Below are positions 34,110 through 41,005 of a stretch of 42,289 bases of DNA, piece after piece. How positions within the stretch are numbered: the first letter of the stretch is position 1; each line of letters opens with the position of its first letter. The position numbers and the translations under genes were made by a program. Origin of the DNA: Deltaproteobacteria bacterium (GTDB lineage: Bacteria > Myxococcota_A > UBA9042); contig JACKFC010000036.1 of assembly GCA_020632665.1 (NCBI GenBank), forward strand, positions 1-42,289, read 5' to 3'. Below the pieces are notes generated by a model that was not told the origin of the DNA, ran no database searches, and was given only the letters and a program-made list of their open reading frames with translations.

Positions 34110-35855
34110 ATGGCGTCAACGCGTGAAGGAACGGGCAGGACCAGCGCGAGCCACCCGCTGCAGATCGCCGAGCTCGCGCTGCCGGCCGGCGGCATGCTCG
34201 GCCTCACGCTGTGTCCGGGCAAGGTGCAGCCCGACGCGGCCGGCGGCGCCTGGCTGCGCAACCTCGACCTCGACCTCGACGTGGTCGCCGATTGGGGCGC
34301 CGTCGCGGTCGTGACCCTGATGCGCGAGCACGAGCTACGGCGCTACCAGGTCGCGGGCATCGGCGCGGCGACGGTGGCGCGGGTGATGGCCTGGGTGCAT
34401 CTGCCCATCGACGACGGCGGGGTGCCCGACGCGGCGTTCGACCGTTCGTGGGCGACGGTGGCTCCTCGGCTGCGGGCCCACCTCGCGCGCGGCGCGCGGA
34501 TCGTGATCCACTGCCGCGGCGGCCTCGGTCGGACCGGGACGGTGGCCGCCATGCTCTGGCTCGACGCCGCCGAGCTGGGCGACGCCGCGGCCGCCGCGGA
34601 GCGCGCGATCACGCTCGTGCGTGCGGCGCGGCCCGGCGCGATCGAGAATCGGCAGCAGGAAGCCTACATCCGGCGCTACGCCGAGGCCGTGGCGGCTCGG
34701 CTGCGGCAACGCGACGCGGCGCGCGGGCGGGCGGCGGCGCCCGCGACGCTGCGCGATCGCTACCGCGGCTGCTTGCTCGGCGGCGCGGTGGGTGACGCGC
34801 TCGGCGCGCCGGTCGAGTTCGTCGCCGACGCGGAGATTCGCGGTCGCTTCGGCGACCGTGGCGTGCGCGAATTCGCTGAAGCGTACGGCGTTGTCGGCGC
34901 CATCACCGACGATACGCAGATGACGCTCTTCACTGCCGAGGGGCTGGTCCGCGGCTGGGTCCGCGGCGAGCTGAAGGGCGTCTCGCACCTGCCGGATGTG
35001 GTGCACCACGCGACGCTGCGCTGGTTGCGGACCCAGGGCGAGTCGCCCGTCGTGCAGCTCGAGCCCGACGGCTGGCTCTACGCGCAGCGCGCGCTGCATG
35101 CCCGCCGCGGCCCAGGCAATACCTGCCTCAGCGCGCTGCGCGTGGCGAAGGCCTTCGGCCCACTGGCCGAGAACGACAGCAAGGGCTGCGGCGGGGTGAT
35201 GCGCGTCGCCCCGGTCGGGCTCTACACCCGCGGCGCAAAGGCGTTCGAGATGGCCGCCGAGTGCGCGCATCAGACCCACGGTCACCCGAGCGGCTACCTC
35301 ACCGCCGGCTGGATGGCGACCTGCGTCGGGGCCTTGGTCGATGGTCGCTCGCTGGGGGATGCCATCGCCGAAGCCGACGCCGCCCTCGCCGCCGCGCCGG
35401 AGGTCCGCGACCGCGTTCGCAACGCCGGTGAGACGGCGCAGGCCCTCGCCGGTGCGATCGCCGCGGCGCGCGCCGTGTCCGAGCGGCCGACCACCGAGCG
35501 GCCGGTCCGCATCCCCGCTGACCTCGGCGCCGGCTGGGTCGCCGAAGAGGCTTTGGCGATCGGGCTCTATTGCGCGCTGCTCGGCGAGCGTTGGGTGGAG
35601 CAGGGCGCGCCTGCTGCCGAAGCCTTCGAAGACGCCGTCTCGCTCGCCGTCAGCCACGGCGGCGACTCCGACAGCACCGGCAGCATCGCCGGGCAGCTGC
35701 TCGGTGCGCGCTTCGGCGTTGCGGCCATCCCGGCGCGCTGGGCCGATGCGGTCGAGCTGAGGGACGTGGCGCTGCGGTTGGCCGACGTGCTGGCGGATAT
35801 CCGTGAGGGGCGCGCCGGCGCCGAGGCGCTCTGGGACGACTTTCCGGGTTGGTAG
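34110..35855 (+). CDS. Fusion of dual-specificity-type phosphatase and ADP-ribosylglycohydrolase
   Basis: The 581-residue protein starts at ATG 34110 behind GGAGG. Residues 20-200 form a phosphatase domain of the CDKN3/DSP type with the HCxxGxxRT loop HCRGGLGRTGT (Cys135, Arg141). Residues 215-570 form an ADP-ribosylglycohydrolase (DraG/MacroD-unrelated) domain: RGCLLGGAVGDALGAPVEF, ITDDTQMTLF (Mg-binding Asp pair near 267), CGGVMRVAP and SHGGDSDSTGSIAGQ. The second domain removes ADP-ribose from proteins, nucleic acids or small molecules; the first hydrolyses phosphoester groups. A single protein with both suggests serial removal of modifications, but the substrate is unknown. No signal peptide; cytoplasmic. 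Confidence 0.9.
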   Translation: MASTREGTGRTSASHPLQIAELALPAGGMLGLTLCPGKVQPDAAGGAWLRNLDLDLDVVADWGAVAVVTLMREHELRRYQVAGIGAATVARVMAWVHLPIDDGGVPDAAFDRSWATVAPRLRAHLARGARIVIHCRGGLGRTGTVAAMLWLDAAELGDAAAAAERAITLVRAARPGAIENRQQEAYIRRYAEAVAARLRQRDAARGRAAAPATLRDRYRGCLLGGAVGDALGAPVEFVADAEIRGRFGDRGVREFAEAYGVVGAITDDTQMTLFTAEGLVRGWVRGELKGVSHLPDVVHHATLRWLRTQGESPVVQLEPDGWLYAQRALHARRGPGNTCLSALRVAKAFGPLAENDSKGCGGVMRVAPVGLYTRGAKAFEMAAECAHQTHGHPSGYLTAGWMATCVGALVDGRSLGDAIAEADAALAAAPEVRDRVRNAGETAQALAGAIAAARAVSERPTTERPVRIPADLGAGWVAEEALAIGLYCALLGERWVEQGAPAAEAFEDAVSLAVSHGGDSDSTGSIAGQLLGARFGVAAIPARWADAVELRDVALRLADVLADIREGRAGAEALWDDFPGW

Positions 35856-35873
35856 CTGGTGGCAAGACGAACG

Positions 35874-35897
35874 ACGCCCAGGCTTTCGCCTGGGCGT
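35874..35897 (+). terminator. Strong stem-loop after the phosphatase-glycohydrolase gene
   Basis: ACGCCCAGGC-TTTC-GCCTGGGCGT is a perfect 10-bp stem with a four-base loop, 19 bases after the stop. Following GTCTTGAG has only a weak T stretch. It lies between convergent genes and could end transcription from both sides. Confidence 0.7.
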
Positions 35898-35933
35898 GTC
35901 TTGAGCTCCGCTTGCGGGCCGCCAGCGCGAGTC

Positions 35934-35968
35934 CGAATGGCCGCTTTCGTTAGAATAGTGGCCATTCG
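35934..35968. repeat. Inverted repeat CGAATGGCC-N17-GGCCATTCG
   Basis: Perfect 9-bp arms at 35934-35942 and 35960-35968 flank an AT-richer spacer (TTTCGTTAGAATAG). It is in the spacer between the terminator and the end of the accessory island and could be an operator or a recombination site; nothing decides between them. The surrounding 35898-36095 holds no gene I can support. Confidence 0.5.
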
Positions 35969-36095
35969 AAGCAGGGGTTTGCGGCGGCTGGGGCTTAGGC
36001 GGTGTTTGCGTGAACAAAGGGGCCCGACCGAGATCGCGAAACGCCACCGCGAGGCGAGACGCTCTGGAGGCGGGTCGCTTTCAGCAGTCTCGGTT

Positions 36096-36956
36096 TCATG
36101 CGGGCGACGCTCTTGGCCGCTTCGGGGCCGCGCAGCGCTCGAGGATCACCTTCCAGCCATTGCGACGTGCTGCCGCACTTCGCACGATCTCGGCGACCTC
36201 GCTGGGCTCGACGCGCGCATCCCCGGTGCCGAAGCTGTCGCGCAGCTCCGCCGCCAGCGCGACGCGCTCCGCCGGCTTGGTCACCTGTCGGAGCACGCAC
36301 GCGTTGGCCTCGCAGGCGTAGGCGAAGGTCTCCCGCTTGCGGAAGTCGATGTCCAGCAACCACTCCCGACGGCGGGTCTCGCGGAGCCCCGCGTTCCGGC
36401 GCTTGCAGTTGTGGAAGATGTGGGCGACCTCGTGCACCACGTAGTCGGCGAAGGGGTCGTCCTCTTCGAAGTAGGCCGGCGACACGTAGCAGGTGGTTTC
36501 TTCGCTGATGCCGAGGATCTGCGGCGCGTCGTTGGCGAGCAGATCGGCTCCGATGGCGCCCAGGTACAGGTTGGCAAGATCCCACGCCGAACGCGGCCAC
36601 TGCTCCTCGCGGAGCACCTTCTCGATGTTGCTCGGGGTAAGGAACACGACCGACTTCTCGACCAGCATCATCACAGCGTCGTGCTCGGCACGCGGGAAGA
36701 GCCCGCGCACCATCGGCTCGGTCTTGCCCCGCGTGAACGCGACGAGGTCCTCGACGGCCTCCAGGGCCGGGGGCGGTTGCCACCCGTTGGCCCGCCGCGA
36801 CACCTCGGCCACCAGGGCGTTCTCGAGGTCGGCGCCCGCACGCTGCGCGCGCTCGAGGAAGCTCGGAGCAGACCATGCTGCGTGGTACGAGTCGGTGTCG
36901 CCGGTCTGGAGGTACCGCGCGATCTCTTCCGCGACGGTGGGGGTGGTCGACGTCAT
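36096..36956 (-). CDS. Zinc-metallopeptidase-like protein (HExxH)
   Basis: The 286-residue protein starts at ATG 36956, which overlaps a TGA in the preceding frame (ATGA). It has the zincin motif HEVAH (His175, Glu176, His179) within ADYVVHEVAHIFHN, and a downstream RETFAYACEANAC segment that could supply a third glutamate ligand. Other Cys residues (Cys156, Cys183, Cys214, Cys220) are spread through the catalytic part. No signal peptide is visible, so it is probably cytoplasmic. It is encoded directly after the AbiE-like genes and may act as part of the module, for example as antitoxin-cleaving protease or toxin; that is inference. No closer family is recognised. Confidence 0.75.
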   Translation of the reverse strand: MTSTTPTVAEEIARYLQTGDTDSYHAAWSAPSFLERAQRAGADLENALVAEVSRRANGWQPPPALEAVEDLVAFTRGKTEPMVRGLFPRAEHDAVMMLVEKSVVFLTPSNIEKVLREEQWPRSAWDLANLYLGAIGADLLANDAPQILGISEETTCYVSPAYFEEDDPFADYVVHEVAHIFHNCKRRNAGLRETRRREWLLDIDFRKRETFAYACEANACVLRQVTKPAERVALAAELRDSFGTGDARVEPSEVAEIVRSAAARRNGWKVILERCAAPKRPRASPA

Positions 36957-37374
36957 TCGTCGCCCCCGCTCCACGACCAGGCTTCGGGATCCCAGTGGCT
37001 GCCAATGAGGCCCGCGGCATCCCGGCGTTCTGAATCTCGGGGTACCGGGCGTGAGGCCGGATGGTGAAGACCATGAAGTCGCCCAGGTCGCGCATGGCGG
37101 CGGCATCGAGCAGGGCGAGGATGTCGTCCGGCGACCCCATCACGCCGAGGTCGACGTCCGTCGTGGTTCGTGCCCGCTCGATACGGAGCTCGACGGCCAG
37201 GCCGCCCTTGAGCGTCACGGCGTCGCCGAGCTCGAGCGCGATGCGGGCGAGGAAGCGGTCGAACACCACGAGCTGGCGTCGCCGGGCGAAGTCGACGCCT
37301 GAGGTCGATGTGGTACGAAGCCGTTGCTCCAGCGCCTGCTTGAAGGCGGCGGCGGTGCGGTACTCGCAGGTCAT
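36953..37374 (-). pseudogene. abiEii: AbiEii/AbiGii-type nucleotidyltransferase, truncated
   Basis: The first 120 codons (37374 down to about 37015) encode an AbiEii-like nucleotidyltransferase N-terminus with VTLKGGLAVELRI and TTDVDLGV (Asp73 and Asp75 of the catalytic DxD) and the PEIQNAG motif. Full proteins of the family have about 250-300 residues; here homology stops after PEIQNAGMP. The frame then runs on only as a shadow of the metallopeptidase gene. In the neighbouring frame GLIGSHWDPEAWSWSGGDE ends at the TGA overlapping the metallopeptidase ATG, so one missing base could have joined them, but even then about half of the protein is gone. The catalytic toxin is probably inactive. Confidence 0.7.
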
Positions 37375-37955
37375 GACTCCAGCCCTCCAAACGGTCCGAG
37401 CGCGGCCTCGATGGCGGCGAGCTCGTCACGCCTTACCAACCTGCGGTCGAGCGCATCCAGGGCGGCACCGCGCAGCAGCTCGGGCGCAAGGTGCTCAGCT
37501 GCGCAGTCCTCGAGCGTGCGCAGCGGACCAGTAGCTGGCACGGGACCGAACCAACGCCGGTCGCCCTCGGCGACGTCGCCATAGTGGAGGACGACCCCCT
37601 CGGGGACCCGGAGCCGGCGCTTCTGCCATGCCTCGGGGAGCGTGAGATGCACCTGCGAGGGCAGCACATCCGACAGGTCGTGCAGCGCGAGCGCGGTCTG
37701 GTGGGAGAAGACGCCCTCCTGCTCGGACCAGAGCCAGACCACGGTAAGGTCCTCGTGGTCGCCCGCGGGGAAGTGGACGAGGCGGTACACCCCGCGCCGG
37801 ACCCGGACCATGCGGCCGGAGCCCAGATGGTGCGCGAGCAGCTGCGGCGAGTAGCCGGCCTCGGCCGCCTGCTGCGTCGTGAAGAGCCCATCCTGGGCCG
37901 CCGCAATCTCGAAGAGGTGGTCCCAGTCGGGCGATTTGGCGGTCGCCTCACTCAT
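37371..37955 (-). CDS. abiEi: AbiEi-type antitoxin/repressor (type IV toxin-antitoxin)
   Basis: The 194-residue protein has an N-terminal winged-helix of the AbiEi_4 kind (LFEIAAAQDGLFTTQQAAEA, then GYSPQLLAHHLGSGRMVRVRRGVYRL) and a C-terminal antitoxin domain (TALALHDLSDVLPSQVHLTL). AbiEi proteins repress their own promoter and counter AbiEii. The stop overlaps the abiEii start (ATGA), the usual AbiE arrangement. ATG 37955 is preferred; longer frames run into the region upstream without homology. Upstream on the minus strand TTGCAC and CTTGCA repeats could be part of the autoregulatory site. Confidence 0.85.
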   Translation of the reverse strand: MSEATAKSPDWDHLFEIAAAQDGLFTTQQAAEAGYSPQLLAHHLGSGRMVRVRRGVYRLVHFPAGDHEDLTVVWLWSEQEGVFSHQTALALHDLSDVLPSQVHLTLPEAWQKRRLRVPEGVVLHYGDVAEGDRRWFGPVPATGPLRTLEDCAAEHLAPELLRGAALDALDRRLVRRDELAAIEAALGPFGGLES

Positions 37956-38001
37956 GCAAGAACATGAAGCTAGGCTTTCGTTTTGTGCAAGGCGTCCCGA
38001 C

Positions 38002-38250
38002 GTGAGTGTCAAGCGCCACCACAATGGGACCACCCCCGTGCCAGCAATTGGGGACGACCCCGAGTTCCGTGGGAGCCATCGCGAGGCTCCGCCCTTAGCG
38101 CCGGCAAGTGCTGCAGTCGTGCGCCTGCTCGTCTGGGCAGCGATGTGGAACCACGCGAGGCGGAAGGTAACGCTTGAGCTCGATGAGACCGGACTCGAGC
38201 GCTTCGCGCATGAATACCGTGTCGAGCTCGGGCTTGCCCCGGAGGGGTGA
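38002..38250 (+). CDS. Small hypothetical ORF, possible remnant
   Basis: The 82-codon frame from GTG 38002 ends in RRKVTLELDETGLERFAHEY, which looks protein-like (a charged amphipathic helix), while the first half is low-complexity Pro/His/Arg. There is no convincing ribosome binding site and I recognise no family. It lies in the divergent spacer between two regulatory modules. It may be the tail of a decayed gene rather than a functional one. Confidence 0.25.
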   Translation: MSVKRHHNGTTPVPAIGDDPEFRGSHREAPPLAPASAAVVRLLVWAAMWNHARRKVTLELDETGLERFAHEYRVELGLAPEG

Positions 38251-38276
38251 CCTCTTTGTTGCCCAAATTGCCCGTG

Positions 38277-38305
38277 TTGCACGGCCCGGACAATATGGCT
38301 ATTGT
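38277..38305 (+). promoter_or_regulatory. Candidate promoter with flanking inverted repeat
   Basis: TTGCAC (38277-38282), 17-base spacer, TATTGT (38300-38305) is a good sigma-70-type match 60 bases before ATG 38365. TGTTGCAC at 38275-38282 and GTGCAACA at 38358-38365 form an 8-bp inverted repeat enclosing the promoter and reaching the start codon, as expected for an autoregulated toxin-antitoxin operator. Confidence 0.5.
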
Positions 38306-38364
38306 GGACAACAGACGAGGCCGAGTCGTTGCCTCGATACGGCCCGTTGCCCGGAATGTGCAAC

Positions 38365-39378
38365 ATGAACGTATTGGACAACAGCATCGTCGACGGCGCG
38401 ACCCGAGTGGTGCAGGATCGCCTCCCGCCTGGCTGGGTTGTGGAGCGCATCGGTAGGTCGTCTTCGGCCCCGCGCCTGCGGATCGCCTCGAAGGAGGGGC
38501 GCTCGGGCGAAGTGGCGGTGGCACCCCTGGCGCGCCCGGACCCGCGTTCGGCGCGGCAGGTGCCAACTGACCGGCCGTTGCTTGTCGCCTCGCCGTACCT
38601 CTCGCGCAGCGTCCGTGAGGTGCTGGAAGCCGAGGGCGCGAGCTACGCCGATCACACCGGCAACGTCCGGCTCGTCGTTGACGAGCCGGGCCTCTACATC
38701 GTGACAAGCGGTGCCGACTCGAACCCGTGGCCCGAGGAGCGACGCTTCAGCCTGCGCGGTGCCAAGGCGGGCCGGGTCGTCTGCGCGCTCGCACGCGCCA
38801 TCCCTCCGATGGGCGTCCGGGAGTTGGCGGCGGCCGCCGACACAGACCCCGGATACGTGTCGCGCCTATTGGGCATGCTGGACCGCGAGGCCCTGGTCGA
38901 CCGCACCTCGCGCGGCCGGGTCGAGCGCGTCGACTGGCGCAAGCTGCTGATTCGCTGGTCCGAAGAGGCGCCCATCGAGAGCCGCACGGTGGCGAGCACG
39001 TGGCTCGCGCCGCGCGGCCACAAGAGCCTCTGGGATGGCCTACGCGGCGCCGACTTTCGATACGCCGTGACGGGCAGCGTGGTCGGCGCCTCCGTCGCGC
39101 CCGTTGCGCCGACGCGGCTGGCCTCCATCTACGTCGAAGATCCAGAAACTGTCGCGCAGACCCTGGGGCTACGGGAGACTGAAGTCGGGGCCAACGTCGT
39201 GCTTCTGCAACCGGAAGACCAGCTCGTGCTCGAGCGCGTGGACGAGCGGGACGGCCTCGCCTGCGCCGCGCTGCCGCTCGTCGTGGCGGATCTGTTGTCT
39301 GGTGCTGGGCGATCGCCTGCCGAGGCCGAAGCGCTGATGGACTGGATGGCGACGCACGAGGAGGACTGGCGTGGATGA
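38365..39378 (+). CDS. AbiEi-like winged-helix regulator/antitoxin
   Basis: The 337-residue protein starts at ATG 38365 (MNVLDNSIVDGATRV); longer frames to 38302 have no support. A central winged HTH (about 148-192: GVRELAAAADTDPGYVSRLL then DREALVDRTSRGRVERVDW) is flanked by an N-terminal alpha/beta domain (VAPLARPDPRSARQV; PYLSRSVREVLEAEG) and a C-terminal domain with repeated hydrophobic strands. This layout, followed by an overlapping nucleotidyltransferase gene, fits a type IV toxin-antitoxin antitoxin/repressor. It overlaps the next gene by eight bases. It is divergent from the first AbiE-like operon. Confidence 0.75.
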   Translation: MNVLDNSIVDGATRVVQDRLPPGWVVERIGRSSSAPRLRIASKEGRSGEVAVAPLARPDPRSARQVPTDRPLLVASPYLSRSVREVLEAEGASYADHTGNVRLVVDEPGLYIVTSGADSNPWPEERRFSLRGAKAGRVVCALARAIPPMGVRELAAAADTDPGYVSRLLGMLDREALVDRTSRGRVERVDWRKLLIRWSEEAPIESRTVASTWLAPRGHKSLWDGLRGADFRYAVTGSVVGASVAPVAPTRLASIYVEDPETVAQTLGLRETEVGANVVLLQPEDQLVLERVDERDGLACAALPLVVADLLSGAGRSPAEAEALMDWMATHEEDWRG

Positions 39379-40198
39379 ACTCTACGTGATCGCGAGGCGC
39401 GTGCTGCTCGACGCCCTCGAAGCCCTGCGTGAGCATCGTGGGGCCACGATTCTCGTGGGCGCTCAGGCGATCTACCTGCACACCGGTGCTGCCGAGTTGG
39501 GCGTCGCCGAGTACACGACGGACGCCGACCTGGCCCTCGATCCCGCGTTGCTCGCAGAGATTCCACCGCTGGAGCAGGCGCTGGAGGGAGCCGGTTTCTA
39601 CCGATCGACGAGCACCGTCGGCATCTGGAAGACCAGCCGCCGGACCTCACAGGCAATCGACATCGACGTGCAGGTCGACCTGCTCGTGCCCGCGACCGCC
39701 AGCCCGGGCGCAGGGCGTCGCGCCGTGCGTCTGGCCGGCCACGGCGTCCACACCGCCCGGAAAGTTGATGGGCTCGAAGGCGTGCTCGTCGACCAGGCCG
39801 AGCACGACATCGCATCGCTCGAACCCGATGTGGACGCACGCGTCGTGCGGGCGAAGGTCGCCGGCCCCGGGGCGCTGCTGGTCGCGAAGCTCTTCAAGAT
39901 CCACGAGCGCCGCCGCACGGCCCGGGCCAACGACAAGGACGCGCTCGACGTGCTCCGCGTGCTCCAGGCGATCCCGACGGAGGACCTGGCCCGGCGTGTG
40001 CGGGCCATCCTCGCCGACGAGCGCAGCGCAGCGGCGGGCGAGAGGTCGCTCGAGCTGCTCGACGACCTGTTCGGCAACAGGGGCAGCGACGGGCCAGTCA
40101 TGGCCGCGCGAGCAGCTCAGCCCATGGTGGACCCCGACCAGGTGCGGTTGATGTGCGAGGTCCTGGCGGGCGACCTGCGCGCGGCGTTGAGCCGCTGA
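39371..40198 (+). CDS. Nucleotidyltransferase-like toxin (MenT/AbiEii type)
   Basis: The 275-residue protein starts at GTG 39371, behind GAGGAGG, and overlaps the regulator. It shows a GT-fold-type nucleotidyltransferase core: ILVGAQAIYLHTG and TTDADLAL (Asp51 and Asp53, DxD), then VDLLVPATASP, a Lys-containing AKLFKIHERRRTARAND segment and a helical tail. Such toxins transfer nucleotides to tRNA or other targets and are held in check by the regulator encoded just upstream. Unlike the abiEii copy at 36953-37374, this gene is full length. Assignment to a specific family is by motif only. Confidence 0.75.
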   Translation: MDELYVIARRVLLDALEALREHRGATILVGAQAIYLHTGAAELGVAEYTTDADLALDPALLAEIPPLEQALEGAGFYRSTSTVGIWKTSRRTSQAIDIDVQVDLLVPATASPGAGRRAVRLAGHGVHTARKVDGLEGVLVDQAEHDIASLEPDVDARVVRAKVAGPGALLVAKLFKIHERRRTARANDKDALDVLRVLQAIPTEDLARRVRAILADERSAAAGERSLELLDDLFGNRGSDGPVMAARAAQPMVDPDQVRLMCEVLAGDLRAALSR

Positions 40199-40254
40199 AT
40201 GCGGCAGGTCAACGCAATCACAGGATTTTCGCGGAGCGCCGAAGCCGCGCCCGG

Positions 40255-40286
40255 GCTGTAAACCTCAGATCCGAAAGCTGTAAACC
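40255..40286. repeat. Imperfect tandem repeat (two copies of GCTGTAAACC, 22-bp period)
   Basis: GCTGTAAACC occurs at 40255-40264 and again at 40277-40286, each followed by a CAGA-TCCGA-like sequence. It lies between the nucleotidyltransferase gene and the insertion sequence; I see no gene in 40199-40427. Confidence 0.6.
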
Positions 40287-40296
40287 CAGACTCCGA

Positions 40297-40386
40297 GCTC
40301 TGAGGGGCGCTCTCGGCGGTCTCAGAGCAGGTTCTCGGGCCTCGGGCGACCCAGTCGGGCGGCAAAGTGATCTGAGCCTGCTCTGA
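40297..40386. repeat. Set of mutually exclusive inverted repeats before the IS
   Basis: GCTCTGAG (40297-40304) pairs with CTCAGAGC (40321-40328), and TCAGAGCAGG (40322-40331) pairs with CCTGCTCTGA (40377-40386). The middle arm is shared, so only one hairpin can form at a time. It may be a terminator or a switch-like RNA structure, or a remnant of an older mobile element. Confidence 0.45.
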
Positions 40387-40427
40387 GCGTGGGGCTGTCG
40401 CGGGGCTGGGCGAGGCGCAACCCTCTC

Positions 40428-40470
40428 TGCCAACATCGATGAGACACCGAGCCTCCCGGGAATTACTGTA
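40428..40470 (+). repeat. Left terminal inverted repeat of the IS
   Basis: This end shares GATGAGACACC (40438-40448) and ATTACTGTA (40462-40470) with the complement of the right end, with mismatches between. It ends 19 bases before orfA. Confidence 0.85.
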
Positions 40471-40489
40471 GGGCGAGAGGTGACCCGAC

Positions 40490-41005
40490 ATGCCAAAGCA
40501 GACCGACAAGACAGCACAGCCTACCGCACCTCGCGCCGCTGGGGGGCCTCCGGAGACTGAGGTCGAGCGAAGCGAGACCGAAGGCGTAGGAGGCCCCCCA
40601 GCGGCGGGCGCCGACGCGGCCAAAGCGGCATCTGACACCGAGGTGGTCGCCAAGCCGAAGCGACGGCAGTTCAGCGCCACGTACAAGCGTCGCATCCTCG
40701 ACGAGGCCGACCGTTGCCAGGAGCCCGGCGACATCGGCCGTCTGCTGCGTCGGGAGGGCCTGTACGCCTCGCACCTCACCGACTGGCGCCGTGCCCGCGA
40801 GGTCGGCGTCCTGCAAGCACTAGCGCCCAACAAGCGCGGTCGCAAGGCCGCTGACCCCAACCCGCTCGAGGGGAAAGTGCGTGAGCTCGAACGCGAGAAC
40901 GCGGCCCTGCAGGAGAGCCTGCGCAAGGCGAACCTCATCATCTCCGTCCAAAAAAAAGTGGCGGCGATGTTCGACGAAGCCGACAGCAACGAGAGGTCGT
41001 CATGA
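40490..41005 (+). CDS. IS3-family transposase OrfA
   Basis: The 171-residue protein starts at ATG 40490 behind GAGAGG. After a Thr/Ala/Pro-rich N-terminus (residues 1-60) it has the HTH region RRQFSATYKRRILDEADRCQ, DIGRLLRREGLYASHLTDWR, and a leucine-zipper-like coiled coil near the end (VRELERENAALQESLRKANL). This is the DNA-binding half of IS3 transposases. Residues 16-39 are encoded by a 71-bp palindrome (see repeat). The end overlaps orfB by ATGA. A run of eight A's (40950-40957) in the frame QKK precedes the stop and lies at the proper place for programmed -1 frameshifting. Confidence 0.93.
   Translation: MPKQTDKTAQPTAPRAAGGPPETEVERSETEGVGGPPAAGADAAKAASDTEVVAKPKRRQFSATYKRRILDEADRCQEPGDIGRLLRREGLYASHLTDWRRAREVGVLQALAPNKRGRKAADPNPLEGKVRELERENAALQESLRKANLIISVQKKVAAMFDEADSNERSS
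40535..40605. repeat. 71-bp palindromic element embedded in orfA
   Basis: GCCGCTGGGGGGCCTCC (40535-40551) is the exact reverse complement of GGAGGCCCCCCAGCGGC (40589-40605), a perfect 17-bp stem with a 37-base loop. It lies in the coding frame and encodes the symmetric peptide AAGGPPETEVERSETEGVGG-PPAAG. Confidence 0.9.
40950..40957 (+). promoter_or_regulatory. A8 slippery sequence for programmed -1 frameshift
   Basis: In frame zero the site reads CAA AAA AAA GTG. The -1 frame from here is open through 41002 into orfB, so slippage would give an OrfAB fusion, the usual active transposase in IS3 elements. Confidence 0.8.

Noticed and set aside
35995..36953. Extension of the abiEii frame to a 459-codon protein
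   Set aside because: After about codon 120 the frame runs antisense-phase through the metallopeptidase gene and gives Arg/Gly/Ala-rich sequence without homology.
40199..40427. Left flank of the IS as the missing C-terminus of the cystathionine beta-synthase
   Set aside because: Minus-strand translation gives Arg/Pro/Ser-rich sequence unlike the enzyme's C-terminal segment.
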